Source of the DNA: Bradyrhizobium sp. Y36 | GTDB lineage: Bacteria; Pseudomonadota; Alphaproteobacteria; Rhizobiales; Xanthobacteraceae | Direction of reading: 5' to 3' | DNA: 64,000 nucleotides | Assembly: GCF_002531575.1 (NCBI RefSeq) | Contig: NZ_NWTI01000002.1 | Location: 496,001-560,000, forward strand | Shown: positions 7,172 to 14,970 of the stretch, piece by piece | How the letters are laid out: the number at the start of each line of letters is the position of its first letter | How positions within the stretch are numbered: position 1 is the first letter of the stretch | Notes under the pieces: generated by a model | Told to the model about the DNA's origin: nothing | What the model saw: the letters and a program-made list of their open reading frames with translations, nothing else | The model's database searches: none | Position numbers and translations under genes: made by a program

Positions 7172-8338
7172 TCAGCGCGAAGCCACGAGCCTGGCCAGCG
7201 CGGGCAGGATCCTGTAGCGCGCGATCTCGTGCGGATAGTCGCCGCGATTGGCGAGCAGGACGACCGCGATCCGCCGCGCCGGCACCAGGCCGATATAGCC
7301 GGAAGCGTTGTTGAGGCCGCCGGGCTTGTCGACGACGGTGACGCCGGGCAGGTGCACCGTTTCCCAGGCCATGGCCTGGCCGAATTTGTCATCGACGCGA
7401 AAGGCCTCGTGCTGGGTCATCCGCAGCGCCTCGCGCAGATGCGGATCGATCGCGCGGCCATCGACGCAGGCCGCAACGAAGGTCGCAAGGTCCCGCGCGG
7501 AGGAGAGCATCTGGCCCGTGCCGGGAAAGTCGAAATAGCTCTGCTGGTTGCCGATCGGGCCGATCGCCATGCCCTGATCGGAATAGCCCTGGACCAGACG
7601 CTGCATCGAGGCGGCATCCATGACGGCGCGGCCGTCCGGGCCGCGCTCGGGGACGAAGGTCGCGTCCATGGTGAGCGGGCGGAGAATGCGTCGCTGGATC
7701 AGCTCGTGGATCGGCTTGCCATGGCAGCGCTCGAGCACGAGCTGGAGCAGCACATAACCGGCATGGCTGTAGATGCGCTGCCGGCCGGGCGCGATATTCT
7801 CCGTCGGCGCGAAGGCGTTCAGCATCGCGATGAACTGCGCGCGCGTGTACTCGTCGTTCGGCCAGGGCGGGTGGTCGGTCGGCAGCAACAGGCCGGATGT
7901 GTGCGTGACCAGCTGGCCGACGGTGACGTCGCGGATATAGTTCCCCATCAGCTCGGGCAGGTATTTCGGCAAGGGATCGTCGAGCCGCAACTCGCCGCGC
8001 AGCACGCCGATTGCGACGAGCGTCGCTTCAAACGGCTTTCTCAGCGAGGCGAGGTTGAACAGGGTGTCGGGCGTCACCTTTCGACCGGTCGCACCGTCGG
8101 CAAGACCATAGGTGAAGAACTCGACATGACGGCCGGCATAGAGCGCAGCGGCGAGGCCGCCCGGATGATCGGGCGTCGCGGTCGGCGCCAGCTCGTTCGC
8201 GACGACGTCGCGCATCTGCGCGATCATGTCGGAATCCGCCGACGCGCGGCGCGGGCGCAGCGCGATCGCGAGCGGAACGAGTGCGGCCCGGGTGAAAAAT
8301 CGCCGGGTGATCGGGGATGAGGTGACAACAGGCGACAC
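7172..8338 (-). CDS. Exported serine hydrolase, beta-lactamase/esterase (class C-like) family
   Basis: About 388 aa. An N-terminal ITRRFFTRAALVPLAIALRP segment looks like a twin-arginine signal. The catalytic domain has the S-x-x-K motif in LASLRKPFEA, a Y-S-H triad in the YSHAGY position (usually Y-x-N) and a KPGG box (usually K-T/S-G). It belongs to the beta-lactamase-related esterase/DD-peptidase group. The true start is uncertain. The GTG at 8338 puts the Arg pair near the N-terminus; in-frame ATG 8431 and GTG 8452 would add a basic, unstructured leader. Its promoter region faces the ArsR operator pair at 8459-8523, so shared regulation is possible. Confidence 0.8.
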   Translation of the reverse strand: MSPVVTSSPITRRFFTRAALVPLAIALRPRRASADSDMIAQMRDVVANELAPTATPDHPGGLAAALYAGRHVEFFTYGLADGATGRKVTPDTLFNLASLRKPFEATLVAIGVLRGELRLDDPLPKYLPELMGNYIRDVTVGQLVTHTSGLLLPTDHPPWPNDEYTRAQFIAMLNAFAPTENIAPGRQRIYSHAGYVLLQLVLERCHGKPIHELIQRRILRPLTMDATFVPERGPDGRAVMDAASMQRLVQGYSDQGMAIGPIGNQQSYFDFPGTGQMLSSARDLATFVAACVDGRAIDPHLREALRMTQHEAFRVDDKFGQAMAWETVHLPGVTVVDKPGGLNNASGYIGLVPARRIAVVLLANRGDYPHEIARYRILPALARLVASR

Positions 8339-8458
8339 GTGCTCTGATGAACGATGCTGGTGCGCCCCCGGACATTCTTTAGCGGGAGGGGCACGAGGTC
8401 CCAATTCACGATTGCGCGTTGTGGGTTCCATCCGAGCTACCGCGCTCTCCACTTTAAC

Positions 8459-8474
8459 TTAGCTATTCGGCTAA
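8459..8474. promoter_or_regulatory. Operator copy 1 of the ArsR-type repressor
   Basis: A perfect inverted repeat TTAGC-N6-GCTAA followed by CAATTG. The identical motif recurs 49 bp downstream. It lies upstream of the -35 element of the arsR-type gene and close to possible starts of the leftward hydrolase gene. Confidence 0.75.
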
Positions 8475-8480
8475 CAATTG

Positions 8481-8508
8481 TTGACGACCGTCACCCGGCG
8501 TGTATAGT
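8481..8508 (+). promoter_or_regulatory. Sigma-70 type promoter of the ArsR/AHSA1 operon
   Basis: A TTGACG -35 box (8481-8486), a 16-bp spacer and a TATAGT -10 box (8503-8508). Transcription is expected to begin about 7 bp later, at the A of the ATG (8516), which would give a leaderless message. Confidence 0.65.
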
Positions 8509-8523
8509 TAGCTACATGGCTAA
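8508..8523. promoter_or_regulatory. Operator copy 2, covering the start codon of the ArsR-type gene
   Basis: The same TTAGC-N6-GCTAA dyad as at 8459. Here it overlaps the end of the -10 box and contains the ATG in its spacer. Binding would block both promoter and start, which implies autorepression. Confidence 0.75.
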
Positions 8524-8902
8524 CCAATTGACCCCTCTTGATCAGGTTTTCGCAGCACTCGCCGATCCCACGCGACGGGCTATCGTGATGCGATTGTGTG
8601 CCGGCGAGGCCTCTGTCGGCGAGCTCGCCGATCCCTTCGCCATGGCGCTGCCGAGCTTCATGAAACACATCCACGTGCTCGAGACGAGCGGGCTCGTTCA
8701 GTCCGAGAAATCCGGTCGCGTGCGCACCTGCCGCCTCAGTCCGGACGCGCTGCTCGGCGCGGAAGACTGGTTCCAGCAGCAGCGTGCGATCTGGGAGGCG
8801 CGGCTCGACCGGTTCGAAGCCTATGTGATGAAGCTCAAGAAAGAGAAGGAGCAGGCGGCCGCCAAACGGCCGTCTCGCACAACCAGGAAGAAAGGTTCTT
8901 GA
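8516..8902 (+). CDS. ArsR-family transcriptional repressor
   Basis: A 128-aa winged-helix protein. Residues 5-90 show the ArsR pattern ALADPTRRAIVMRLCAGE, then VGELADPFAMALPSFMKHIH as the recognition helix and GLVQSEKSGRVRTCRL as the wing. The C-terminus is basic. The members paired with an AHSA1 gene usually do not bind metals, and no Cys metal site (ELCVCDL type) is visible. The ATG at 8516 has no ribosome site but lies about 7 bp after the -10 box, consistent with leaderless translation. It is followed after 2 bp by the AHSA1-domain gene. Confidence 0.9.
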   Translation: MANQLTPLDQVFAALADPTRRAIVMRLCAGEASVGELADPFAMALPSFMKHIHVLETSGLVQSEKSGRVRTCRLSPDALLGAEDWFQQQRAIWEARLDRFEAYVMKLKKEKEQAAAKRPSRTTRKKGS

Positions 8903-8904
8903 CG

Positions 8905-9396
8905 ATGACGAGTTCTGCCAATCCCGCCCTGTCGCAATGGTCGCTCGACCGCGAGATCGTGATGTCGCGCGTGATCGACGCACCGCGCGATCTGGTGTTC
9001 GAGGCGTGGTCCGACCCGAAGCATCTGCCGCAATGGTTCGGGCCGAAAGGGTTCAAGGTCGAGACCTTCGAGATCGACGTTCGCGTCGGCGGCGTCTGGC
9101 GCTTCAACATGATCGGTCCCGACGGCACGGTCTATCCGAACCGCATGCGCTTCCGCCGCATCGAGCGGCCCTCCTTGATGGAGATGGACCACGGCGTCGA
9201 CCAGGACGAAGACCCCGGCATGTTCCGCTTCACGGTCACCTTTGCCGAGCAGAGCAACGGCAAGACCGTGCTGATGATGCGCCAGCTGGCCTCGAGCACC
9301 GAGCAGCGCGACGGCATGATCGGCTTCGGCGCCGTCGAATACGGCTACCAGACGCTGGACAAGCTGGCGGCCTATGTGGCGGGCTTGAAGCGGTAA
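8905..9396 (+). CDS. SRPBCC/AHSA1-domain protein
   Basis: A 163-aa helix-grip protein of the activator-of-Hsp90-like (AHSA1, CalC-type) family. It has ALSQWSLDREIVMSRVIDAP at the start, PKHLPQWFGPKGF, a central MIGPDGTVYPNRMRF and a C-terminal helix GYQTLDKLAAYVAGLK. The family binds hydrophobic ligands in a deep pocket, and the natural ligand is unknown. It forms an operon with the preceding ArsR-type gene (2-bp gap, GGAAGAAAGG ribosome site inside that gene). This pairing is widespread and suggests that the repressor responds to something the SRPBCC protein handles. Confidence 0.9.
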   Translation: MTSSANPALSQWSLDREIVMSRVIDAPRDLVFEAWSDPKHLPQWFGPKGFKVETFEIDVRVGGVWRFNMIGPDGTVYPNRMRFRRIERPSLMEMDHGVDQDEDPGMFRFTVTFAEQSNGKTVLMMRQLASSTEQRDGMIGFGAVEYGYQTLDKLAAYVAGLKR

Positions 9397-9410
9397 GCCA
9401 AGGTCTTGGT

Positions 9411-9535
9411 CGTCATGTCCGGGCTTGTCCCGCCTGCGTGGCCGAAGCCGCTTCGGCGAGGCGAAGGCCCGGGCATCCACGTTCTTCGTGCTGCGCGGTC
9501 GGGCGTGGATGGCCGGGACAAGCCCGGCCATGACG
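9411..9535. repeat. Dispersed palindromic repeat element
   Basis: The outer arms CGTCATGTCCGGGCTTGTCC (9411-9430) and the near-complement at 9514-9535 can pair. Inner arms GGCATCCACG and CGTGGATGGCC pair again, so the 125 bp fold into a nested hairpin. It lies between convergent genes. The style (GTCATGGCCGGGCTTGTCCC) is typical of a repeat spread through Bradyrhizobium genomes. It may also act as a terminator. Confidence 0.65.
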
Positions 9536-9567
9536 AGAGGAGTGGGACCGGCGCCTAACCCGCAAAC

Positions 9568-10788
9568 TCACTCCTTCGCCTCGTCCGTCACGATGTCTCC
9601 GAGCTTCTGCCAGCGCTGGCCGTCGAACTGCACCATCTGGAACTGCTTGTTGACGCGATAGTCGGTCGGCGTGGTCGTGACCGAGATCCCGGGAAGGGTG
9701 AGATCGAGCACGACGTCCTTCAGGCTGGTGGCTTGCCGCATCACGTTCTCGCGGGTCAGATCGTCGCCGCATTGCTTCAGCACCTGCACCAGCAGCTGGG
9801 CGGTGATGTAGCCATAGACGTTCAGGTTCGAATCCTTGTCGCCGTCGGGATAGTATTTCGCCATGAAGGCGAGATAGCGCTTCATGCCGGGATCGTCCTT
9901 CCATTCGGGATCGGCGGCGTCCTTGACGTAGCCGACGCTGATGACGCCCTTGGAATTGTCCAGCCCCGCCGGCTTCAGCACGGCGCTGAGGGAGGAGGCG
10001 TTGATGTCGATGATGTGCAGCGCCTTCCAGCCGATCTCGGCAACCTTCTTGATCGCCTGCGCCGCCTGTTTCGGCGTCGTGGCGCTGAACAGCACGTCGG
10101 CGCCGGCGTCCTTCAACCGCAGGATCTGCGAATCGATGGTCGGTTCGGTGATCTCATAGGAGGTCTCGGCCACGATCATCTTCGCCTTGTCGCCGAGGCC
10201 CGCCTTGAGCCCGGCGAGATAGTCCTTGCCGAGGTCGTCATTCTGGTAGAGCACGCCGATCTTCGCGTTCGGGTGGTTCTTCAACAGGTACTGCGCGTAG
10301 ATCCGCCCCTCGACGAGGTAGGAGGGGTTGAAGCCCATGGTCCAGGGAAAGTTCTTCGGGTCGGTGAAGCGCGCCGCGCCGGTGGCGGCGAAGAGCTGCG
10401 GGATCTTCTTGGCATTGAGATATTTCTGCACGGCGACGTTCGGCGCGGTGCCGATGATCTGGAACGTCAGCAGCACCTCGTCGCTCTCGACCAGCTTGCG
10501 GGTCTGCTCCACGGTTTTCGGCGGCGAATAGGCATCGTCATACTGGATCAGCTCGACCTTGCGGCCGTTCACGCCGCCCTGGTCGTTGATCATCTTCATG
10601 TAGGCCGCCTGGGTCTTGCCGATCACGGCATAGGCCGAGGCGGGACCGCTGAGCGGCACGGTCTGCCCGACCTTGATCGCGCTGTCGGAGGCGCCGGAAT
10701 CGTATTTCTTCTGCGCGTGGGCTGGTACGATCAACAGCGCCAGAGCGAGCGCAGAGGCCGCGGCGCGTTCGAGAAGACGGTTTTTCAT
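9568..10788 (-). CDS. ABC transporter substrate-binding protein (LivK-like, Peripla_BP_6)
   Basis: A 406-aa periplasmic protein. The signal peptide (MKNRLLERAAASALALALLI, cleavage after AHA) is followed by a type-I binding fold: IKVGQTVPLSGPASAYAVIG, NDQGGVNGRKVELIQYDDAY, then IGVLYQNDDLGKDYLAGLK and YGYITAQLLVQVLKQCG near the end. Members bind branched-chain amino acids, amides or aromatic acids. The ATG at 10788 is chosen over 10794 because AGGGA lies 6 nt upstream of it. It is the last gene of an IclR-led operon (13916 to 9568). No permease or ATPase gene is nearby. Confidence 0.9.
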   Translation of the reverse strand: MKNRLLERAAASALALALLIVPAHAQKKYDSGASDSAIKVGQTVPLSGPASAYAVIGKTQAAYMKMINDQGGVNGRKVELIQYDDAYSPPKTVEQTRKLVESDEVLLTFQIIGTAPNVAVQKYLNAKKIPQLFAATGAARFTDPKNFPWTMGFNPSYLVEGRIYAQYLLKNHPNAKIGVLYQNDDLGKDYLAGLKAGLGDKAKMIVAETSYEITEPTIDSQILRLKDAGADVLFSATTPKQAAQAIKKVAEIGWKALHIIDINASSLSAVLKPAGLDNSKGVISVGYVKDAADPEWKDDPGMKRYLAFMAKYYPDGDKDSNLNVYGYITAQLLVQVLKQCGDDLTRENVMRQATSLKDVVLDLTLPGISVTTTPTDYRVNKQFQMVQFDGQRWQKLGDIVTDEAKE

Positions 10789-10811
10789 TTTCATTCCCTG
10801 TTCGCAAACGT

Positions 10812-11798
10812 TCATTCGCCCTTGAGCCCGGCATCGCGGATCAGCTTGGTCCATTTCTGCGTCTCGGCGTCGATGAACTGGCCGAACTCGGCGGCATTGC
10901 CGGCGCGCACTTCGAGGCCTTGCGCGGTCAGCTTGTCCTTGATCGCCGGCTCGGCGAGCGCGCGCAGGATTTCGGCCTGTAGCTTGTCGACGATCGGGCG
11001 CGGCGTCGCGGACGGCGCCATGAAGCCGTACCAGCCGGCGGCAGCGACGTTGGGGAAGCCTTGCTCGCGCAAGGTGGGCGCCTGCGGATAGAGCGCGCTG
11101 CGTTCGGGTGAGGCGACCCCGAGCACGATGAACTTGCCGCTCTGGATGTAGGGCAGGGCGGTCGGCAGCGCCGTCAGCGTGGCATCGACGCGGCCGGCGA
11201 GCAGCTCGGTATAGGATGCGGCATCGCCCCGGAACGGAATGTTGAGACCCTTGACGCCGGCGTCGCGGAACAGCAGTTCGCCGGCCAGGTGCGGTTGCGA
11301 GCCGGCGCCGGGCGAGGCAAAGGTCAGCCCATCCGGTTTTGATTTACCGTAGGCGATCAGCTCGGGCAGCGTCTTGAACGGCGCGTCGGCGCTGATGATG
11401 AGAAATAGCGGCGCGATCACCGCCATTGCGACCGGCTGCAAATCCTTGCGGTCGTAGGTCAGCTTGCCGAACAGCGCCTCGGCGGTGGCGTAGGGCGCCG
11501 CGACGTAGAGGATGGTGTAGCCGTCGCCCTGTGCATGGGCGACCATGTCGTTGGCGATGCGGGTGCCGGCGCCGGGCTTGTTCTCGACGATGAATTGCTG
11601 ATGAAGGCTGCGGCCGAACTCTTCGGCCAGCAGGCGCAGAGAGATGTCGTTCGAGCCGCCGGGCCCGTAGGGCGAGATCAGCCGCACCAGGCGCGAGGGC
11701 CATGCATCCTCGGCGCGTGCCGACAGGCCGGCGATGGCGGCCAGGCCGCCTGCAACGGTGCCCAGCAGGGTTCGTCGCGTGACTTCAAGCGATGCCAC
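10812..11798 (-). CDS. Bug/TctC-family tripartite tricarboxylate transporter receptor
   Basis: A 328-aa periplasmic receptor. GTG start at 11798 with an AGGAAGAAG site. The twin-arginine-like leader VTRRTLLGTVAGGLAAIAG is followed by WPSRLVRLISPYGPGGSNDI, the first Bug ligand loop, then ENKPGAGTRIANDMVA, ASPGAGSQPHLAGELL and a C-terminal helix. Bug proteins bind carboxylates and deliver them to TctAB permeases, which are absent here. It sits between the CoA-transferase (41 bp upstream) and the LivK-like receptor (23 bp downstream). The operon therefore offers two different receptor types, probably for the acid whose CoA ester the transferase makes or consumes. Confidence 0.9.
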   Translation of the reverse strand: MASLEVTRRTLLGTVAGGLAAIAGLSARAEDAWPSRLVRLISPYGPGGSNDISLRLLAEEFGRSLHQQFIVENKPGAGTRIANDMVAHAQGDGYTILYVAAPYATAEALFGKLTYDRKDLQPVAMAVIAPLFLIISADAPFKTLPELIAYGKSKPDGLTFASPGAGSQPHLAGELLFRDAGVKGLNIPFRGDAASYTELLAGRVDATLTALPTALPYIQSGKFIVLGVASPERSALYPQAPTLREQGFPNVAAAGWYGFMAPSATPRPIVDKLQAEILRALAEPAIKDKLTAQGLEVRAGNAAEFGQFIDAETQKWTKLIRDAGLKGE

Positions 11799-11839
11799 GA
11801 TCTTCTTCCTCCCTTTTCGTTGGTCTTCTTGTTGTTGGT

Positions 11840-13036
11840 TCAGATCACCTTTCGCTCGGTGAGCTGTTCGATCTCCTGGTCCGAAAGGCCGAGCCAATTC
11901 CGGAAGACTTCGTCGTTGTCCTGGCCGATATCGCCCGCGGCGTGACGCAATCGCGCGGGATCATTGGTGAAGCGCGGCACGACATTGGCCATCGCAACCG
12001 TGCCGAAATCGCGGTCGGCAACGCGCGTGATGACCTCGCGCGCCTTCATTTGCGGGTCGCCGGCGATCTGGTCGATCGCATAGATCGGGGCGAGCGTTCC
12101 CTGCGCGGCATTGAATCTGGCGAGGACCTCGTCGAGGGGATGCGCAGCGCACCAACCGGCGAAGATGTCGTTGAGCTCGGAAGCGTGCTTGACCCTCCGG
12201 TCGTTGCTGGCGAAGCGCGGATCGTCGATCAGGTCGGGGCGTTCGATCGCCCGGCAGTTCGCGGCAAAGAGCGCGTTGGTCGACCCTGCCAGCGTCACCC
12301 AGTGATCGTCGCTGGTGCGGAACACGGCGGCCGGCGCCGAATAGCCGTTGGCATTGCCGATCCGGCTGCGCACCACGCCGAGCTGATCGTGCTCGATGGC
12401 GAGCACGTCGAGCAGGCGGAAGGTGGCCTCGGTGAGCGAAAGATCGATCTCCTCGCCGGGCGCGTCGGGATCGCGCGCCCGTTTCCACAGCGCCGCGAGC
12501 ACACCGACGGCGCCGAACAGGCCGCCGATCGAATCCCCGATCGGGTAGCCCGGATGGGTCGGCTCGCCATCGCTTTCCCCCGTGATGTAGGTGAGCCCGC
12601 CCATGGCCTCGAAGATGCGGGCAAATCCGGGTCGCTCGCGATAGGGGCCATCCTGCCCGAAGGCGGTGGCGCGCAGGATCACGAGGCGCGGCTGGATCGA
12701 CCACAGCACTTCCTTCGAAAGGCCCCAGCGGTCGAGCGTGCCGGGCCGGAAATTCTCGATCAGCACGTCGAAGCGGGGCAGCAGCTGCTTGAACAGCGCA
12801 AGTCCCTCGGGCGTGCGCAGATCGAGCGTGGCGAACTTCTTGTTGCGGTTGGCGGCCTTCCACCACAGCGGCTTGCCGTCCTTGAACGGAGGGAACGAGC
12901 GCACCCCGTCGCCGGTCCCGGGCATCTCGACCTTGAGCACCTCGGCGCCATAGTCGGCGAGCAGCGTCGCGGCAAAGGGCGCGGCGATGATGGTCGCGAT
13001 GTCGAGAACTCTCAAACCGTCCAGCGGCCCAGCCAT
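11840..13036 (-). CDS. CaiB/BaiF-family (class III) CoA-transferase
   Basis: A 398-aa cytoplasmic enzyme. It opens with AGPLDGLRVLDIATIIAAPF, carries GAEVLKVEMPGTGD with the likely catalytic Asp downstream in the FDVLIENFRPGTLDRWGLS block, and has YPIGDSIGGLFGAVGVLAAL. The family moves CoA between acyl-CoA and a free carboxylic acid. The ATG at 13036 lies 1 bp after the IclR stop (TGAGATG), indicating translational coupling. An in-frame extension upstream would overlap the IclR gene and is rejected. With the two receptors downstream it suggests import and CoA activation of a carboxylic acid, identity unknown. Confidence 0.92.
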   Translation of the reverse strand: MAGPLDGLRVLDIATIIAAPFAATLLADYGAEVLKVEMPGTGDGVRSFPPFKDGKPLWWKAANRNKKFATLDLRTPEGLALFKQLLPRFDVLIENFRPGTLDRWGLSKEVLWSIQPRLVILRATAFGQDGPYRERPGFARIFEAMGGLTYITGESDGEPTHPGYPIGDSIGGLFGAVGVLAALWKRARDPDAPGEEIDLSLTEATFRLLDVLAIEHDQLGVVRSRIGNANGYSAPAAVFRTSDDHWVTLAGSTNALFAANCRAIERPDLIDDPRFASNDRRVKHASELNDIFAGWCAAHPLDEVLARFNAAQGTLAPIYAIDQIAGDPQMKAREVITRVADRDFGTVAMANVVPRFTNDPARLRHAAGDIGQDNDEVFRNWLGLSDQEIEQLTERKVI

Positions 13037-13037
13037 C

Positions 13038-13916
13038 TCACGTCCCGGTGTTGATCTTCTTGGTCTTGCGCGCGGGCAGCGCGGGTGCCGTCTGTCCGAC
13101 GATGGCGCGGATGCTGTCGGCCAGCGCCGCAAGGCGCGGACCGATCTCACTCTCCAGCTGCCCCGGCTGCAGCCGGAAAGCAGGAATCCCGCAATTGATC
13201 GAGAACGATTGCCTGGTTTCGGCGGCGTGGAACAGCGGCGCGGCGACGGCGTGGATCGAGGCCATGTACTCGCCCCAGCAGGTGCAGAAGCCGCGGCTGA
13301 CGCATTGGGCAAGGCCGGCGCGGTATTTGTCCTGGAAGGCCGACCAGAGCTCGGAATCTTCCGCGGCGATGCGCCGCTCCAGCCGCGTCGCGTCGGCTTG
13401 CGGCAACGTCGATGCCGCGGCGCGGCCCATGGCCGTCATCACGACCGGAATGGGCATGCCGATGTCGGGGGCGTGCGGGCCGACATCGCCGGACCGCGCC
13501 GTCTCCACATAGATCATCGACGTCGCATCCAGCAGTCCGATCGAGACGGTGCCGCGGACGCTCTGCGCCAGCTCCTGCATCATGGGCCGCGCGAACTGGC
13601 GGAATTGCAGGTCGGCAAGCAGCGGGTGCGCCAGCCGCAGGGCGCGCGCGCCGACCAGATACTTCGCTCGGGAGGGGTCGTAGCGGAGGTAGCCGAGTTC
13701 CGCGAGCGTGTGCGTCAGCCGCGCCACCGTCGGTCGCGGGATGCCGGTCAGCGTCGACAGCTCCATGTTGCCGAGCAACGTGCTGCCCGCCCTGAAGGCT
13801 TCGAGCACCACGAGACCTTTGGCCAGCGTCGTGGCGAAGGCCGCATCGTCAGCACTTTCCGCGAGGACTGCTGCGGCGGACGTGGGGTGAGGCGATCTGG
13901 ATGGAGGGCGAGCCAT
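13038..13916 (-). CDS. IclR-family transcriptional regulator
   Basis: A 292-aa regulator. The N-terminal winged helix (about 25-90) includes GKGLVVLEAF-like text (AKGLVVLEAFRAG), LSTLTGIPRPTVARLTHTL and LGYLRYDPSRAKYLVG. The IclR effector domain covers about 100-270 with TSMIYVETARSGD and a Cys-containing QCVSRGFCTCWGEY. It is the first gene of its own operon, coupled to the CoA-transferase. A dyad and direct repeats lie just upstream (13945-13993), so autoregulation is likely. No good ribosome site precedes the ATG. Confidence 0.9.
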   Translation of the reverse strand: MARPPSRSPHPTSAAAVLAESADDAAFATTLAKGLVVLEAFRAGSTLLGNMELSTLTGIPRPTVARLTHTLAELGYLRYDPSRAKYLVGARALRLAHPLLADLQFRQFARPMMQELAQSVRGTVSIGLLDATSMIYVETARSGDVGPHAPDIGMPIPVVMTAMGRAAASTLPQADATRLERRIAAEDSELWSAFQDKYRAGLAQCVSRGFCTCWGEYMASIHAVAAPLFHAAETRQSFSINCGIPAFRLQPGQLESEIGPRLAALADSIRAIVGQTAPALPARKTKKINTGT

Positions 13917-13944
13917 GTCGTCATATTCGGACGAACCGCAGAGG

Positions 13945-13993
13945 ATTGTCCATTAGATTCACAAATAGGCGGGCAATTGTCCAATATGTGGAC
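13945..13993. promoter_or_regulatory. Candidate IclR operator region
   Basis: A perfect dyad GTCCA-ATATG-TGGAC covers 13979-13993. The 8-mer ATTGTCCA occurs at 13945 and again at 13976, a 31-bp spacing of about three helical turns. A related GTC-N7-GAC element lies next to the IclR start codon. The region sits between the IclR gene and the divergent membrane-protein gene. Confidence 0.5.
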
Positions 13994-14127
13994 GCACTTA
14001 AGGGAAGCATTTTGCTGTGGGCCGCGCAGCGAAACGACCGACCACACGGATTTTTGTCGCGATTTCCTGGTGTGTTGTGACAGGATTGTTACGGCGAAAT
14101 GTCAGATCGATTACAGCGGAGCGGTTC

Positions 14128-14970
14128 ATGTTGCAGTGGCAGGCGCGGTCAAATCCCCTCGCGTGGTGGTGGGGCTCCCTGACGCTCGTCAGCGCGGCCA
14201 ATGTCCTCGTCTGGTTCATGCTGTACCGCGAGTTCTATCCGACGGTTGCGGGCAGTCACGGCGGCGGCTCGGACATCGGCCTGATGTTCCTGCTGTGCGC
14301 CGGCTACGTGTTCGGCTGCGCGTTCCGCTCGGTGCTGCCGCGCGCCGACGTGCAGCGCATCTGCCTGTTCGACACCTGGCTGTCGAGCGTCGTGGTCGGC
14401 CGCACGGTGGCGACCGTGGCCGAGCTCTGCTTCGTCGCGCAATGGGCCATCATCCTGCACCAGCTCGGCAAGATGACGGGCGCGGAGACCGCGGTGAACA
14501 TCGCGCTCTTGATCGTGCCCATCATCATCATCGCGGAGTGTTTCTCCTGGTACGCGGTGGTGACGACCAACTTCCTCTTCAACGCGATCGAGAACTCGCT
14601 GTGGGCGGTGACCTTCTTCCTGGCCGGCATCGCATTGTGCCGCCTGATGCCGGAATTCCAGGGCGTGGTGCGCTGGGCGCTGATCGCGGGCATCGTCGGC
14701 ATCGCCTGCTTCCTCGCCTTCCTCGTCACCGTCGACGTGCCGATGTATCTCAGCCGCTGGCGGGCAGGGCACGCCGAAGGCAACACCTTTCTCGGCTTCC
14801 TCGAAGGCCTCCATGACGTCTCGACGCGCTGGGTGGTGACCCACGACATCGCGCATTGGAAGGGCGAGCTGACCTGGATGTTCCTGTATTTCAGCGCCGC
14901 AGTCTGGTCGAGCCTGGCGCTCTGCGCGCTCTATGCGATGGAAGGCTATCTGGCGCAGTATCTGGCCTGA
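14128..14970 (+). CDS. Multi-pass membrane protein of unknown function
   Basis: A 280-aa integral membrane protein with about seven or eight hydrophobic helices, among them NPLAWWWGSLTLVSAANVLV, GLMFLLCAGYVFGCAF, IALLIVPIIIIAECFSW and WALIAGIVGIACFLAFLVTV. Charged and His-containing loops lie between them (HDIAHWKGELTW near the C-terminus). No transporter or enzyme family is recognised. The ATG at 14128 has a GGAG site; the frame is open further upstream but the extra residues look non-coding. It is adjacent to and convergent with the LivK-like receptor at 14971 (no bases between the stops), with no terminator visible. Confidence 0.75.
   Translation: MLQWQARSNPLAWWWGSLTLVSAANVLVWFMLYREFYPTVAGSHGGGSDIGLMFLLCAGYVFGCAFRSVLPRADVQRICLFDTWLSSVVVGRTVATVAELCFVAQWAIILHQLGKMTGAETAVNIALLIVPIIIIAECFSWYAVVTTNFLFNAIENSLWAVTFFLAGIALCRLMPEFQGVVRWALIAGIVGIACFLAFLVTVDVPMYLSRWRAGHAEGNTFLGFLEGLHDVSTRWVVTHDIAHWKGELTWMFLYFSAAVWSSLALCALYAMEGYLAQYLA

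Noticed and set aside
7172..8452. Extension of the serine hydrolase to the GTG at 8452
   Set aside because: It would place the twin-arginine-like leader 45 residues inside the protein; an internal start is more likely, although not proven.
9411..9535. Palindrome considered as an insertion-sequence end or phage attachment site
   Set aside because: No transposase or integrase lies near and no target duplication is visible; a dispersed repeat explains it better.
12987..14816. A 609-codon open frame on the plus strand
   Set aside because: Antisense to the IclR gene and overlapping the membrane-protein gene in another frame.
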